The position numbers were made by a program, and so were the translations under genes. 64,000 nucleotides of DNA, taken from contig JAFAYL010000061.1 of assembly GCA_019240405.1 (NCBI GenBank), forward strand, positions 1-64,000, in the 5' to 3' direction. Positions within the stretch are counted from its first letter, which is position 1; each line of letters begins with the position of its first letter. This DNA is from Acidobacteriaceae bacterium. GTDB taxonomy: Bacteria; Acidobacteriota; Terriglobia; Bryobacterales; Bryobacteraceae. Positions 27,812 through 37,268 of the stretch are shown one piece after another. Below the pieces are notes generated by a model. The model was not told the DNA's origin. It ran no database searches and saw nothing but the letters and a program-made list of their open reading frames with translations.

Positions 27812-28837
27812 CTACCTGCCAGACGTAAGATTGACCGTCATTGTTCCGGCTCCCGAGAGCGACTCCAGTTGATGGAGCCAATTGAGTACCAAACCGTCTG
27901 TCCAAAACCGTGGTTTGCTCCGCGATAAGAAGCCGAGATGGCCGCCATGCTCAGGGGCTACCAAGGTTAGGAATGGGTTCGAGCGAAATGCTGGATGATT
28001 GTATATCTCAAACGGAACCATAGGATCGTTTCTTGCAGTAATCACTAACGCCGGAATTCGGATTGCATCTAAGTACCGCGAGGCCGATTGTGTCGCGTAA
28101 TAATTGGCAGCAGTTCCGAACCCAAATAGCGGAGCCGTGATCCGATCGTCAAACTCCCATATTGTCTTTACGTCATCCAATCCAGCGGTCGAATAAAGAT
28201 GTGGGGTTAAAACACTCTTGCGCTGAACGCGTTTCTTCAAGCGGTCGAGAAATCGCCGGCGGTAGAGAAAATTTGCTGGCTTATCGATGCATTCGACGCA
28301 GGCCGCGAGATCGATTGGAGTGGAAATAGCGCAAACTGCGGAAACCAAATCAGTTTCTCCCAATTCTCCCGCAAGCTTCAAAGCGACGTTGCCGCCCAAA
28401 GAGAAACCCACCAGCACGATTGGTCCGAGTTGACGATTCGCGATCTTGTGCAACATCGTGCGAGTGTCGGTCGTGAGACCAGAATGGTAAGAGGTTTCGC
28501 AGAGCCCTTCCGTACCTCCACAGGTTCGGGAATTCACGCGATGGACGCCAAAGCCATGAATCAGTGCCTCTTGCGCGAGACTCTGAATGTAACCGGCATC
28601 CGCCGACCCTTCCAAGCCATGTAGCAGGACGATTTGTCCACGAGAAGTTGCCTCGGGCTGGTGTTCAATCACCAGGATGGTAGTCGTAGAGTCAATTTGA
28701 TAGTGCTCGCGGACGGGCGGGAAACGCCGTTGATCTATTTTTCTTGGCCAAAAGTTTGCCGCAATCGTAAGCAGGTGAGGGTTCCGCAGCAGCGGCTCAA
28801 ATTCGTGAAGCAAGATTGATTCTAGCGGGGCAGACAT
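27812..28837 (-). CDS. YheT-like alpha/beta hydrolase
   Basis: A 341-residue serine hydrolase of the YheT/ABHD1-3 group. The oxyanion region reads VLLHGLEGSADAGYIQ, the nucleophile elbow LVGFSLGGNVALK, the acid is likely in ITARNDPMVP, and the catalytic His in PEHGGHLGFL. Members act on esters of lipids or medium-chain acids, substrate unknown. It shares its first base with the stop of the M24 peptidase gene (28837), so the two are coupled. Confidence 0.88.
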   Translation of the reverse strand: MSAPLESILLHEFEPLLRNPHLLTIAANFWPRKIDQRRFPPVREHYQIDSTTTILVIEHQPEATSRGQIVLLHGLEGSADAGYIQSLAQEALIHGFGVHRVNSRTCGGTEGLCETSYHSGLTTDTRTMLHKIANRQLGPIVLVGFSLGGNVALKLAGELGETDLVSAVCAISTPIDLAACVECIDKPANFLYRRRFLDRLKKRVQRKSVLTPHLYSTAGLDDVKTIWEFDDRITAPLFGFGTAANYYATQSASRYLDAIRIPALVITARNDPMVPFEIYNHPAFRSNPFLTLVAPEHGGHLGFLSRSKPRFWTDGLVLNWLHQLESLSGAGTMTVNLTSGR

Positions 28838-30006
28838 CAGATCCGGACAAGTTGCTCCTGTTCTTCTCCTGTAACCCGCGCAAATTCTCTATCGACATAC
28901 ATGTTCACCTCGGAACGAATACCAAACTCGGGAAGATAAATACCGGGTTCTATCGAAAAGCACGTGCGTGGTATGACCCGGCGGTCGTCGTGAGACTCGA
29001 GATTGTCCATATTTGCACCGTTCCCGTGCACGTCAGTTCCAATGCTGTGACCCGTTCGATGGAAGAAGAATGCGCCGAAACCTTGTGCCTCAATACAATT
29101 GCGAGCGGCGTCGTCTACCTCATAACCGGTGAAAGGCACCCCGCCCGATACTTTGTCGATAACGTAGGAGCAAGCCCGTTTTCTCGCAGTTTTAACAATT
29201 TCAAAAATATTTTGGATTTTGTCGGGCACCGTCTCGCCGCAGTATCCAGTCCATGTAACGTCGTAATAGACGGCGTTCGGTTCAGCTAGCTTTGCCCATA
29301 AGTCGATGAGTACTAGATCACGGGGGCGAATCTGTGCTGTTTTATCTCGATTCGGTTCATAGTGGGGATCCGATGCGTTAGCGTTGGCCGCCACAATCGG
29401 TCCATGCGTGGTCATTAAGGTTGAACGCGAAAAGCCGTCGACAATAAACTGCTGAACATCGAATTCAGTCACCGGCTGCATCGATTTCAGGCGGGCTCCT
29501 ATGAACTCGAAGGCCTCTCGTCTTATCCGGTCGACGATTCTTCCCGCTTCGAGATGCATCCGCAACTGTTCCTCGTTCCAGCGAGCTTCGAATCGTTGAA
29601 TAAGATCGGCTGCGCTAACTATCTCAACGCCAAAACCCCGGACCAGTTCCACTGTGCCGGCGTCTACTAGGGACACGTATGGGATTGCACATTTGGGTGA
29701 ATACTGCATCGCAATACGCGAGCATCCTCTCAGAAGCGCGTGCAATTTTTCCTGTTGATCACTCCAGCTTGAGTATGCCTGTTTCTGCCCGGGCACGCTG
29801 TTCAGGGCGCTGCTTTCAATGCGGTGCACGAGCTTTCGAGGTTCACCCTGGGCGGGGACGAGATAGTACCATCTGCGCGTCGCTTCCACATCGTTGGGAA
29901 TCCCTAATATTCGATACGCAAGTGGATCGCGGCGATGATGATCAAAAAACAGCCACGCATCGAGCGTTGCTTCACGCAAAGCTTCTTGAATCTCTTCAAT
30001 GACCAT
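28837..30006 (-). CDS. M24 family metallopeptidase (Xaa-Pro aminopeptidase-like)
   Basis: A 389-residue protein with a creatinase-type N-terminal domain (1-150) and a pita-bread catalytic domain (about 155-389). All five metal ligands appear: Asp in DLWAK, Asp in YYDVTWTGY, His in HRTGHSIGTDVHG, Glu in CFSIEPGIY and Glu in RSEVNMYV. It likely releases N-terminal residues preceding proline. It is the second gene after the symporter, so a peptide or amino-acid recycling unit is possible. Confidence 0.9.
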   Translation of the reverse strand: MVIEEIQEALREATLDAWLFFDHHRRDPLAYRILGIPNDVEATRRWYYLVPAQGEPRKLVHRIESSALNSVPGQKQAYSSWSDQQEKLHALLRGCSRIAMQYSPKCAIPYVSLVDAGTVELVRGFGVEIVSAADLIQRFEARWNEEQLRMHLEAGRIVDRIRREAFEFIGARLKSMQPVTEFDVQQFIVDGFSRSTLMTTHGPIVAANANASDPHYEPNRDKTAQIRPRDLVLIDLWAKLAEPNAVYYDVTWTGYCGETVPDKIQNIFEIVKTARKRACSYVIDKVSGGVPFTGYEVDDAARNCIEAQGFGAFFFHRTGHSIGTDVHGNGANMDNLESHDDRRVIPRTCFSIEPGIYLPEFGIRSEVNMYVDREFARVTGEEQEQLVRI

Positions 30007-30025
30007 TACTGAAATTTTACTTGCT

Positions 30026-31438
30026 TTATATAGACTTCAGCTTATTTATCGGCGGAGGTTCGGTTAGAAGGCTTACGATGATCAGGCTGAGAACTGACGT
30101 TACTAATGCTGGATATACAGCCGGAATCGGTGCGATCTGCCGTTGAATCGATACGGGGCCTTTTTCTTGTGTCAACTCCCACGCGATTGTAACTACAGTA
30201 CCGAGCACGATGGACGTAATGGCGGCGGGTGTCGTCGTGCGTCGCCAAAAGAACACTGCCATTACAGCGGGCGTTACTGCTGCGCCATAAACTGTATAAG
30301 CGTACAAGGCAGCTCTCAAGATCGACTCGAATTGAGTGGCCTGGAGAACGGCAAAAATCCCAAGCAACACGACAACCATACGCGATACGAGCAGTATTCG
30401 CCTCTGAGTTGCCGCTCCGTTGATAAACCGCTCGTAGACATCGTGGATCAGGTTTGTTGCTGGAGAGAAAAGATAATTGTTGGCCGTCGAAATGACCTTT
30501 GCGAAAACTCCACCGAGCAAGATAGCCCCCAACAGTGAAGGCAACGCGGTCTTCGCGGTTAGCGGAATAATCTCGCGTGGTTTATCTGTGTGCAATTTTG
30601 CGCTTGCGATCACAGCCATTGCGACGAGCAGCGTCTCTAGCAATATTGTTCCTACGATCCACCCGATCACGGACTTTCTCGCATCGCTTTCGGATTTAGC
30701 AGAAAAAAACTTCTGGTACATACCTTGATTTCCGATTAAGAGCAACATTGTAGGCAAGGCCAACCCGATCGCGCCGCTTAGGGTATAATTCCCCAACACC
30801 TGGAAGTGAGTTGCTGGCAAAGAATTGCGAACTGCTGTCCATCCACCAACTCGCACCAACAAAATGGGGACGGCGACCATCGCTGTTACCGTAACCAGCG
30901 ATCCAATCACTAAATCCAGATAAGCAATTGAAGCCATCCCTGCAGCAGCAGTAAACAAGACGACAAAAACCGCCACAATGTACATCCCTATTGTGCGGTC
31001 AATTTGAGGAAAAATGATGTGGAGCATGTCGCCGCCGCCAATAAATTGATAACTAGCGATAATTGTGTAGGAGATGACGATCGCAATGGTCGCGAGGACT
31101 CGCGCGCCGGAATTGTATCTTCCCTCAAGAAGATCGGGAACAGTAAATTGGGCAAAATGCCTCGCTCGGCCGGCGATTAAGCCTATAACTAAAAGTCCTG
31201 CCCACCCGCCCAGCGGCTGCCAAAGCGCTACAAATCCATTTCGATAAGCGTTTTCCGCCCCGGCAAACAAACTCCCCGCGCCGATCCACGATGACAGTAA
31301 GGTAAAGACCAGGACTGGCCAACTGAGAGTTCTGCCTGCAACAAGAAAATCGGTCTTATTCTTAACCTGAGTGGTTTTGTAAGCCGTAATGCTGCAAAGC
31401 AACAGGACAACGAGTGAGACTGTGACCGCGTAGATCAA
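30026..31438 (-). CDS. Sodium:solute symporter (SSS) family transporter
   Basis: A 470-residue membrane protein with about 13 hydrophobic segments. SSS features include TDFLVAGRTLSWPVLVFTLL, the sodium-site helix SSWIGAGSLFAGAENAYRNG, and LLGGVFAKVISTANNYLFSPATNL. Substrate (sugar, proline, pantothenate or organic acid) is not clear. The start is TTG at 31436-31438. Only 55 bases separate it from the phage-derived cassette in the same direction, with no terminator visible, so it could receive read-through transcription. Confidence 0.9.
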   Translation of the reverse strand: MIYAVTVSLVVLLLCSITAYKTTQVKNKTDFLVAGRTLSWPVLVFTLLSSWIGAGSLFAGAENAYRNGFVALWQPLGGWAGLLVIGLIAGRARHFAQFTVPDLLEGRYNSGARVLATIAIVISYTIIASYQFIGGGDMLHIIFPQIDRTIGMYIVAVFVVLFTAAAGMASIAYLDLVIGSLVTVTAMVAVPILLVRVGGWTAVRNSLPATHFQVLGNYTLSGAIGLALPTMLLLIGNQGMYQKFFSAKSESDARKSVIGWIVGTILLETLLVAMAVIASAKLHTDKPREIIPLTAKTALPSLLGAILLGGVFAKVISTANNYLFSPATNLIHDVYERFINGAATQRRILLVSRMVVVLLGIFAVLQATQFESILRAALYAYTVYGAAVTPAVMAVFFWRRTTTPAAITSIVLGTVVTIAWELTQEKGPVSIQRQIAPIPAVYPALVTSVLSLIIVSLLTEPPPINKLKSI

Positions 31439-31493
31439 CCGACCATCTTACTCGTACGAGAGAGGGCAACCGTAAGGGCGATCCGGCCAAACC

Positions 31494-34400
31494 TTAGAAT
31501 CGGATCGTCACACTCAAATCCCGGCCCGGGCTAACGGTCGAAGGCGTCCCGGAGCTTGGATCTACATCCAAAGCAATATTCACGGTCAGTGCGGCGTTTT
31601 CCTCAAGCGGTGGGAGAGTGACGCCGTCCACAATATTGGACGTCAGTTCACCAGGTGCGATCGATAGAACCGCTGAATCGCCTCCGTAGGGAGTCCCGTT
31701 CTGTAGAACCGTTACTGTGGTCGTATAGCCCTGTGCTGGCTGACTCAGCGTCGCTCTCAAATCTCGCACGGCGTGGTTCGCCTCAACTAGTAGAGGCGGA
31801 GCGGCATTCTGCTCAGTCGCGAGATAGCCACTTACTTGGATTGAAAATTGCCCACCTGATAAGGTTCGCAGTCCGTTGTCTGGATAAGCTGTGTAACTTT
31901 GACTTGACGCCTGGCTATCACCAAACGAATTTGTCACATAGAGCTGTGCCCCAGCTATCCTGATGTCCGGTAGAGTAACTGTGTGCACGTAATTGTTCGA
32001 TGCTCTATCTTCAAAGAAACCACGCGCGAATGGCAGTACCACTACTAAGCGCTGCAGGTGAAATACCGGCTCGCCAGCCGCGTCTGCAAGAGCTTCGGAA
32101 TTTAGCGCTGACCGCGTCACTTCATAGCTGTTATTTGACGGATCGACGGATATGATTGACATCAACTCACTCCCGACTTGGACAATATCTCCAGGCTCAG
32201 GTTGCGGGTTCGGTATTCCATTCAGGGTGATTATTGTTGAGGTTGCATCTATAGGGGCGGTTAGACTGTAACTGGTAGGCGTATAGAGCTCGTTCCAGGA
32301 GAATAATTGCAAAGTTCCCGTGGAAATTGACGACGTGTTCGTCAGATCGTTAAAGCCGATCCCGAAGATTGTCACGTTACCGCCGCCGGGTACAGCCACG
32401 GAAAAATTTGGAGCACCAGCAACGCCGGTATCTGACTCTCCTGCTCCTAGTGCCCATCGTGTTAGAGGACATAGATCAGGTGTACCTTCTTGGTTAAGAA
32501 CGTTAGCACCGCGCCCTGAGACGTGAATGACCGTCCCGGCCCGGTAAGTGATCTCAAACTGGGCGATGCTTGTCATTGATACAGCGCCGAATTTCCAAGA
32601 ACCTTCCGCCACCACAAACGTACTGCTCAAATCGGGATTTATCGACCAAGCCTGGGTCACAGTGAGCGTTGTCTGATCATTCGCTGCGATCACGCGCTCC
32701 TGTCCACGCCCGGTCCCTTCGATGATGCGGACGACCATTCCGGAATACGCCAAGTTTGTCGCTCCCATATCAGCAGAGCCAATTGAAGTGGCGGAAAAAA
32801 CGGTCGCTGTGAAAGGCCCTGCATATTCGAAACGGTAGTAGAAGTTTGCATGATCGAAGTTGACGTCGGGCGGCCCTGCAGGCTGGGGAGGCAGGCCCGC
32901 ATCACTGAAACCGCTACTCAGTGGAACCTGTGCCGCAATCCGGTATAACATCTGGGGCGTAGTGCCACGATAGATGTTAAACGAAGCCGCCGGCCGTGGA
33001 AAACTCAGTCCGGTTAACGAAACAACATTGTTATTCGATCCGGCCGGTATCATGGCAGGGACAGTGAAGGAGAGAGCACCTTCATTCCCCGCCTCATCAA
33101 CAGCAGTAACCGCATAATACAAATTATTCCCGCCCGCAAGAGAGCCCCCGGTCGTGCTGTATTGGGGGGAAAGGCTGACCAATGGAAGATTCGACCAGTT
33201 GAGACTCGGCTTAGTGGGCTGGGTGAAACTCACGGTTAGAATGTCAGTGGCCGCTCCGTCACTCTCAGTTTGAACTGCGTCCGTAATATTGAAATTAAAG
33301 TACTCAAATTCGCCATTTGCATCCAGATGAGGGGTCACCCCAATTAACGGCCGCGGCATCTGGTTTTCGCTGCCTGTTTGTCTACCTGCTCCGCCTAACA
33401 CCGTGGGATTATCGCTGTACCAATCATCATCGTGAATCTGCGCCAATACCGTGACGAGTTGATAATTCATTGACGGGGAAAGTTTCACAACGCGCAAAGG
33501 TACGCGTGAAAATCCTTCCTTTAAATAAGTAAGCGCTATGATATCGCCAGGCCGGACCTTGAGCGCGCGAAAACTGGTTTGGAACTGGACAAAGAGATTG
33601 CCCTTAGTCGATTTATCTAACTGCCGAAGCAGAACTCGATTTGCCTGGCTAAAATTTGCGACCCCCAAAGCCGTGGATTGGCTGCTGATCTCATATCCGA
33701 TCAGTCCGGCATCATCCGCGTCGACGACCGTTAGACTATCCTGCTGGTACTCGTTCGATTCGTCTTGAAATTCTACGCTTAACCGATTTGATGTTTCCGC
33801 GATACTTCGGGAGCTCAGTCTAACCGTCGAGCCCCCGTTTGCGTTTCGAACGATGCCCGAAAATGGTCCCGCAGCATCGCTGAATTCGTAGGCTGGCCAA
33901 CCTCCGTTTAACGGTTCAGTACTGTTTCCGCCATCCGGCAAAGTGGGCTGTTGCGCGGCGATCGTCGTCTCGGGCAGCAATTGTAACAGGCCTGTCGGTC
34001 CATATCGCAGCATCAGACTCGAGGCGACTCGGATGCCTCGCACTATCGTTGCCGCGCTTTGCCGCTTCGTCAGAATCAGATTGCATTCGAATCTGGGTAC
34101 TTGAATATCGTTGCCATTTAGATCGGTTGTGTTGATTAGAGTACTGCAGAACTCGGCAGCTGAGCTGAACGATTGGAGGTCTAAATCCGAAAGTGACCAG
34201 CCGCACCTTCTAAGAAGATCGAGAATTACCCATGCGGGATTATTCGTAAACGAAGTGGATTGAAACACACCGTCTGGAGTGTACGAATCAATTTGCATTC
34301 CTTGTAGAAGTACTTCCACGGTTGGAAGACTTCGTCCGCTGCTGATGCGGTTGGGAACAACAATTGAAGCTGCAGAGATGCTTCCGTACGGATCGCCCAA

Positions 34401-35459
34401 AGGCTGTCCATTGGAATCCGTGAAGTCCAGATTGAAGCTCCCTGCACGGCTGCCATTCGTGAAGACGTTGTACCAACCAGTGGTGGTCATGTTCTGAGCC
34501 TGAACCGCTTGAGGAATTTCTACGTCATTGACAACTACTTTCAAAACGTTCTGGATTGTTCCCATACCCAGAAGAACTTCCATGTGCGTGAGATTACCGT
34601 CGTTTCGCGCAAATATGACGGGCGCTTTCAACCATCCAGTCCCATAAACGATCGGAACCGGGTCGTTGTATTTTGCTGAGTTGTCCAGAAGCGGCGAAAC
34701 GTGGGACGTCTTATCCCCTGAAGTCCGCACCATAATCGCCGAGGGAACAAATTCGAATCCGCCAAACCGCCTGGTAACCCTGCCGGATTGATCAATATCG
34801 AACATTCCTCGCTGCTGGCACTGCGTTCGCGAAAGATCACAAGAAGTAAATGGCTGCCCAGCATTTAGGTTCCCCACGCCCCCTGGGATATCCGCAGAAT
34901 ATCCACAGCGATAGAACCGCGAATATCTACCACTGGTTCCCCCGTCTTTAGCTTCTGACCTTTGCTCCTGGTTGACGGGAAAGTTCCAGGCACACGAGCG
35001 TTGGACTCGAACTTCGGGTAAAGGTATTCGCTGTAGACTCAGCTTATTAGTAAAGCTCAGTGTCAGTGCATCTTCAGTGATTTCGTCGGGATCACCCGCG
35101 ATTCCTCGAAATAGAACCGTGCTCTCAGTAGTAATTGTTTGATTCTGCAGGTCAGCAAACGCAAAATAGACAGTAAGTTGAGATCCCTTGAAGCCCATGC
35201 CGGCATTGAGTTCCGAAAGAGCCGAATCCGCATTCGCTAATGTAAGCGAAAGCTGGGATAGGCCATCCATTGCATCATCTGCGGATAACTGAAGATCAAA
35301 TAAATTGTGCTTGAGAATCCTTGCGGAATACGGTTGTCCATTAAATACGAGGGAGTGCGTACTCCAGTTTTCGATATCGCCAGACGGCAAAATGCACTGG
35401 AAAAATAAAAGGGGCGTATCGCTTTCGGCAAGTTGTTTTATGTCGTTGATCGTCCCCAT
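31494..35459 (-). CDS. Phage tail hub / host-specificity protein with Fe-S type Cys motif
   Basis: A 1321-residue baseplate hub and fibre protein. Residues about 1-150 resemble the DUF2163-type tail hub. Cysteines 156, 185, 207 and 214 (FYRCGY; CDLSRTQC) followed by RRFGGFEF match the pattern of the iron-sulfur site in lambda gpL-like tail tip proteins, with a longer insertion between the first two. A long central hub region follows. A fibronectin-III-like domain (about 780-890) contains NIYRGTTPQMLYR. Beta-rich modules to the C-terminus probably form receptor-binding parts. The start has AGGAAC 5 bases upstream. It closes the structural operon. Confidence 0.85.
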   Translation of the reverse strand: MGTINDIKQLAESDTPLLFFQCILPSGDIENWSTHSLVFNGQPYSARILKHNLFDLQLSADDAMDGLSQLSLTLANADSALSELNAGMGFKGSQLTVYFAFADLQNQTITTESTVLFRGIAGDPDEITEDALTLSFTNKLSLQRIPLPEVRVQRSCAWNFPVNQEQRSEAKDGGTSGRYSRFYRCGYSADIPGGVGNLNAGQPFTSCDLSRTQCQQRGMFDIDQSGRVTRRFGGFEFVPSAIMVRTSGDKTSHVSPLLDNSAKYNDPVPIVYGTGWLKAPVIFARNDGNLTHMEVLLGMGTIQNVLKVVVNDVEIPQAVQAQNMTTTGWYNVFTNGSRAGSFNLDFTDSNGQPLGDPYGSISAASIVVPNRISSGRSLPTVEVLLQGMQIDSYTPDGVFQSTSFTNNPAWVILDLLRRCGWSLSDLDLQSFSSAAEFCSTLINTTDLNGNDIQVPRFECNLILTKRQSAATIVRGIRVASSLMLRYGPTGLLQLLPETTIAAQQPTLPDGGNSTEPLNGGWPAYEFSDAAGPFSGIVRNANGGSTVRLSSRSIAETSNRLSVEFQDESNEYQQDSLTVVDADDAGLIGYEISSQSTALGVANFSQANRVLLRQLDKSTKGNLFVQFQTSFRALKVRPGDIIALTYLKEGFSRVPLRVVKLSPSMNYQLVTVLAQIHDDDWYSDNPTVLGGAGRQTGSENQMPRPLIGVTPHLDANGEFEYFNFNITDAVQTESDGAATDILTVSFTQPTKPSLNWSNLPLVSLSPQYSTTGGSLAGGNNLYYAVTAVDEAGNEGALSFTVPAMIPAGSNNNVVSLTGLSFPRPAASFNIYRGTTPQMLYRIAAQVPLSSGFSDAGLPPQPAGPPDVNFDHANFYYRFEYAGPFTATVFSATSIGSADMGATNLAYSGMVVRIIEGTGRGQERVIAANDQTTLTVTQAWSINPDLSSTFVVAEGSWKFGAVSMTSIAQFEITYRAGTVIHVSGRGANVLNQEGTPDLCPLTRWALGAGESDTGVAGAPNFSVAVPGGGNVTIFGIGFNDLTNTSSISTGTLQLFSWNELYTPTSYSLTAPIDATSTIITLNGIPNPQPEPGDIVQVGSELMSIISVDPSNNSYEVTRSALNSEALADAAGEPVFHLQRLVVVLPFARGFFEDRASNNYVHTVTLPDIRIAGAQLYVTNSFGDSQASSQSYTAYPDNGLRTLSGGQFSIQVSGYLATEQNAAPPLLVEANHAVRDLRATLSQPAQGYTTTVTVLQNGTPYGGDSAVLSIAPGELTSNIVDGVTLPPLEENAALTVNIALDVDPSSGTPSTVSPGRDLSVTIRF

Positions 35460-35468
35460 TTATTGTTC

Positions 35469-36263
35469 CTAAATTGCCGTTTCGATGCTGAACGAAGTGG
35501 AAAAGAGATTCGGACGTTGTGCGACTACAGTGAGTTCGTTTACTCCCCAATGCGCGTTCGCATAGATGCCACCTACTTGCGCCGTTGGTCGATAACGGGA
35601 CGGTGCTATCTGCGGTTCTAGCTGTAATCCATAAAGATTCGCGCGCTGGCCTGCAGGCAGGCTTACAGCGATCGTGAAATTCGAGTCAGTGTCACTCAAC
35701 TGACCACTTGAAATTACGCGATTCCAGCTGGGACCTATAGCAACACTCGTGCTTTGAATCGAAGTGGCTCGCCGGATCAATGTGATGTTGGTCGGCTCGG
35801 CGCTGCTCGCATAAAGCGAAAAGCAGTACATGTAGCTTGCGGGCACAATCATCGTCTGGCTAATCTCTTGATCAGCTTGCCCGGCGTTCGTGACCGCGAA
35901 AGCTGACGAGCCTCCTTGAGGATCGGCGACACCAGAGGTCAGTTCCATTGTGCTCACTCTCTGCCAAACCGATGCTGTCAAATCAGAGCTGGAGACTAAC
36001 ATGTTGTCCGTTGGATCGATAAACGTAAAAGCGTGGAAAGGGCCAATACAAGCTTCGAAATGTTCCTGAATCGCCTGTAGTTCGACGGCAGACAAATCAG
36101 AGTAAGTCAACTCCCAAATTAAACGCCCCCCATATGGATCGGAATATAAGACCATACTGCCGTCTGGGAGCACATTCCTGACCGTCCGGGCTAATCTTAT
36201 TTTTCTAATCGGGTATTGCGCAACAGCCCGCTGGGCGAGTTGTGGAAAAAATAAGTTAGCCAT
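35469..36263 (-). CDS. Distal tail protein (DUF2460-like) with carbohydrate-binding-like module
   Basis: A 264-residue tail protein. Residues 1-95 parallel the neighbouring 119-residue protein (GGRLIWELTYSDLSAVELQ, then FHAFTFIDP), the DUF2460 style of GTA and siphovirus distal tail proteins. Residues about 100-210 look like a jelly-roll carbohydrate-binding insertion (ending NLYGLQLEPQIAPSRY), often found on phage tails for attachment to surface sugars. The C-terminus returns to the tail domain. It overlaps the upstream gene by 8 bases. Confidence 0.75.
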   Translation of the reverse strand: MANLFFPQLAQRAVAQYPIRKIRLARTVRNVLPDGSMVLYSDPYGGRLIWELTYSDLSAVELQAIQEHFEACIGPFHAFTFIDPTDNMLVSSSDLTASVWQRVSTMELTSGVADPQGGSSAFAVTNAGQADQEISQTMIVPASYMYCFSLYASSAEPTNITLIRRATSIQSTSVAIGPSWNRVISSGQLSDTDSNFTIAVSLPAGQRANLYGLQLEPQIAPSRYRPTAQVGGIYANAHWGVNELTVVAQRPNLFSTSFSIETAI

Positions 36264-36615
36264 TAGCTTCTATTACCCATAATGAAGTCGAGTTGACATC
36301 CTCACCTACGTATTCGGTGACTAGTCCTGGCGCGCCGATTCGGCAATTCGGAACATCATTGCCGGTAAATGGGTCCGGAAAGACAAAGGATGAATAGTCT
36401 CCCTGCTCGGACACAAAGAACGCCTCTAGTTGCTGAATCTCCTGATTATTCAAGAGATCCAGCCGGATTTCCCACGAGCGAAAAACTCTACCCTGCACAA
36501 GGAACCGCTGATCCGATCCATCAAGGAATCGAATCACTTGCGTAGCTTGGCCGCTGGTAAGCGGAGCTGGGTATTGGGTGATCGCTCCAGAGCTAAGAAA
36601 GGGAAAGTCGGCCAT
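36256..36615 (-). CDS. Short distal tail protein (DUF2460-like)
   Basis: A 119-residue protein directly after the tape measure gene. VFRSWEIRLDLLNNQEIQQL followed by DYSSFVFPDPF is the compact DUF2460-type core seen also at the start of the next gene. It is probably the ring that ends the tail tube or joins it to the hub. Having two such genes in tandem suggests duplication followed by gain of a carbohydrate-binding module in the second copy. It starts 2 bases after the tape measure stop. Confidence 0.7.
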   Translation of the reverse strand: MADFPFLSSGAITQYPAPLTSGQATQVIRFLDGSDQRFLVQGRVFRSWEIRLDLLNNQEIQQLEAFFVSEQGDYSSFVFPDPFTGNDVPNCRIGAPGLVTEYVGEDVNSTSLWVIEANG

Positions 36616-36617
36616 AA

Positions 36618-37268
36618 CTAAAGTTCCGCAATAACGTCGTTAAGTGAACTGGAATTCAAAATCGCCGTTTTTACCGACTGGGCAATTTGGGCGCTCTGCG
36701 CCTGTATCCAATAGGTATCTGGTCCAGATCCGCTATTTTGGCTTCCTCCAGCCGATCCGCCGATGCCACTCGACTGGACCGCATTTCCCTGGTACACGCT
36801 ATTGCCTGTTGCGCTGACATAAACCGTCTGTTGCTCCGAGGCTGGTAGTTGAAACTCGACTAGCGGAGGGAGCGTACTCTTGGCTCCCCCTCCGAATAGG
36901 CCTACAATGCCGGAAATCAGTGACCCCAGCCCGCCAATTCCTCCGAAACTTCCAGTAAATGCGCTCGCGATTCCGCCCGATGCCGTCTGCTTCAGTAAAT
37001 TGGTCCATTCGCTACCGGAACTCGAGGCTTTTTGGCTCGAAGAGGAGGGTCTGCCGAACTTAATACCTTCCGGCGTAACCTTCCCGCCCATTGAAGCTCG
37101 ACGCGTATCTCCTAAGCGTGGAAGAGTCGGGTTTTTTTCGGTATCTGACGCGCTAGCCTGCCCAACCAGGTTGGTGGGCGAAAACAATAAACCGCTCTTT
37201 AGTCCTCCACTTTTTGTTCGCGACAATTCGCTCAAGATACCTGATAAGTTATTTTTCGACTTCCCCAC
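36618..37268 (-). CDS. Very short tail tape measure protein (putative)
   Basis: Position between assembly chaperone and distal tail genes, a hydrophobic glycine-rich segment (about residues 85-125, GGIASAFTGSFGGIGGLGSL) and helical ends suggest the tape measure. The GTG at 37266-37268 is chosen since GGAG lies 7 bases upstream; it overlaps the chaperone extension by 20 bases. At 216 residues it is far shorter than in most siphoviruses (600-2000) and near the 219 residues of the R. capsulatus GTA. By the usual ratio of about 0.15 nm per residue the tail would be only 30-40 nm. The assignment rests on position more than sequence. Confidence 0.6.
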   Translation of the reverse strand: MGKSKNNLSGILSELSRTKSGGLKSGLLFSPTNLVGQASASDTEKNPTLPRLGDTRRASMGGKVTPEGIKFGRPSSSSQKASSSGSEWTNLLKQTASGGIASAFTGSFGGIGGLGSLISGIVGLFGGGAKSTLPPLVEFQLPASEQQTVYVSATGNSVYQGNAVQSSGIGGSAGGSQNSGSGPDTYWIQAQSAQIAQSVKTAILNSSSLNDVIAEL

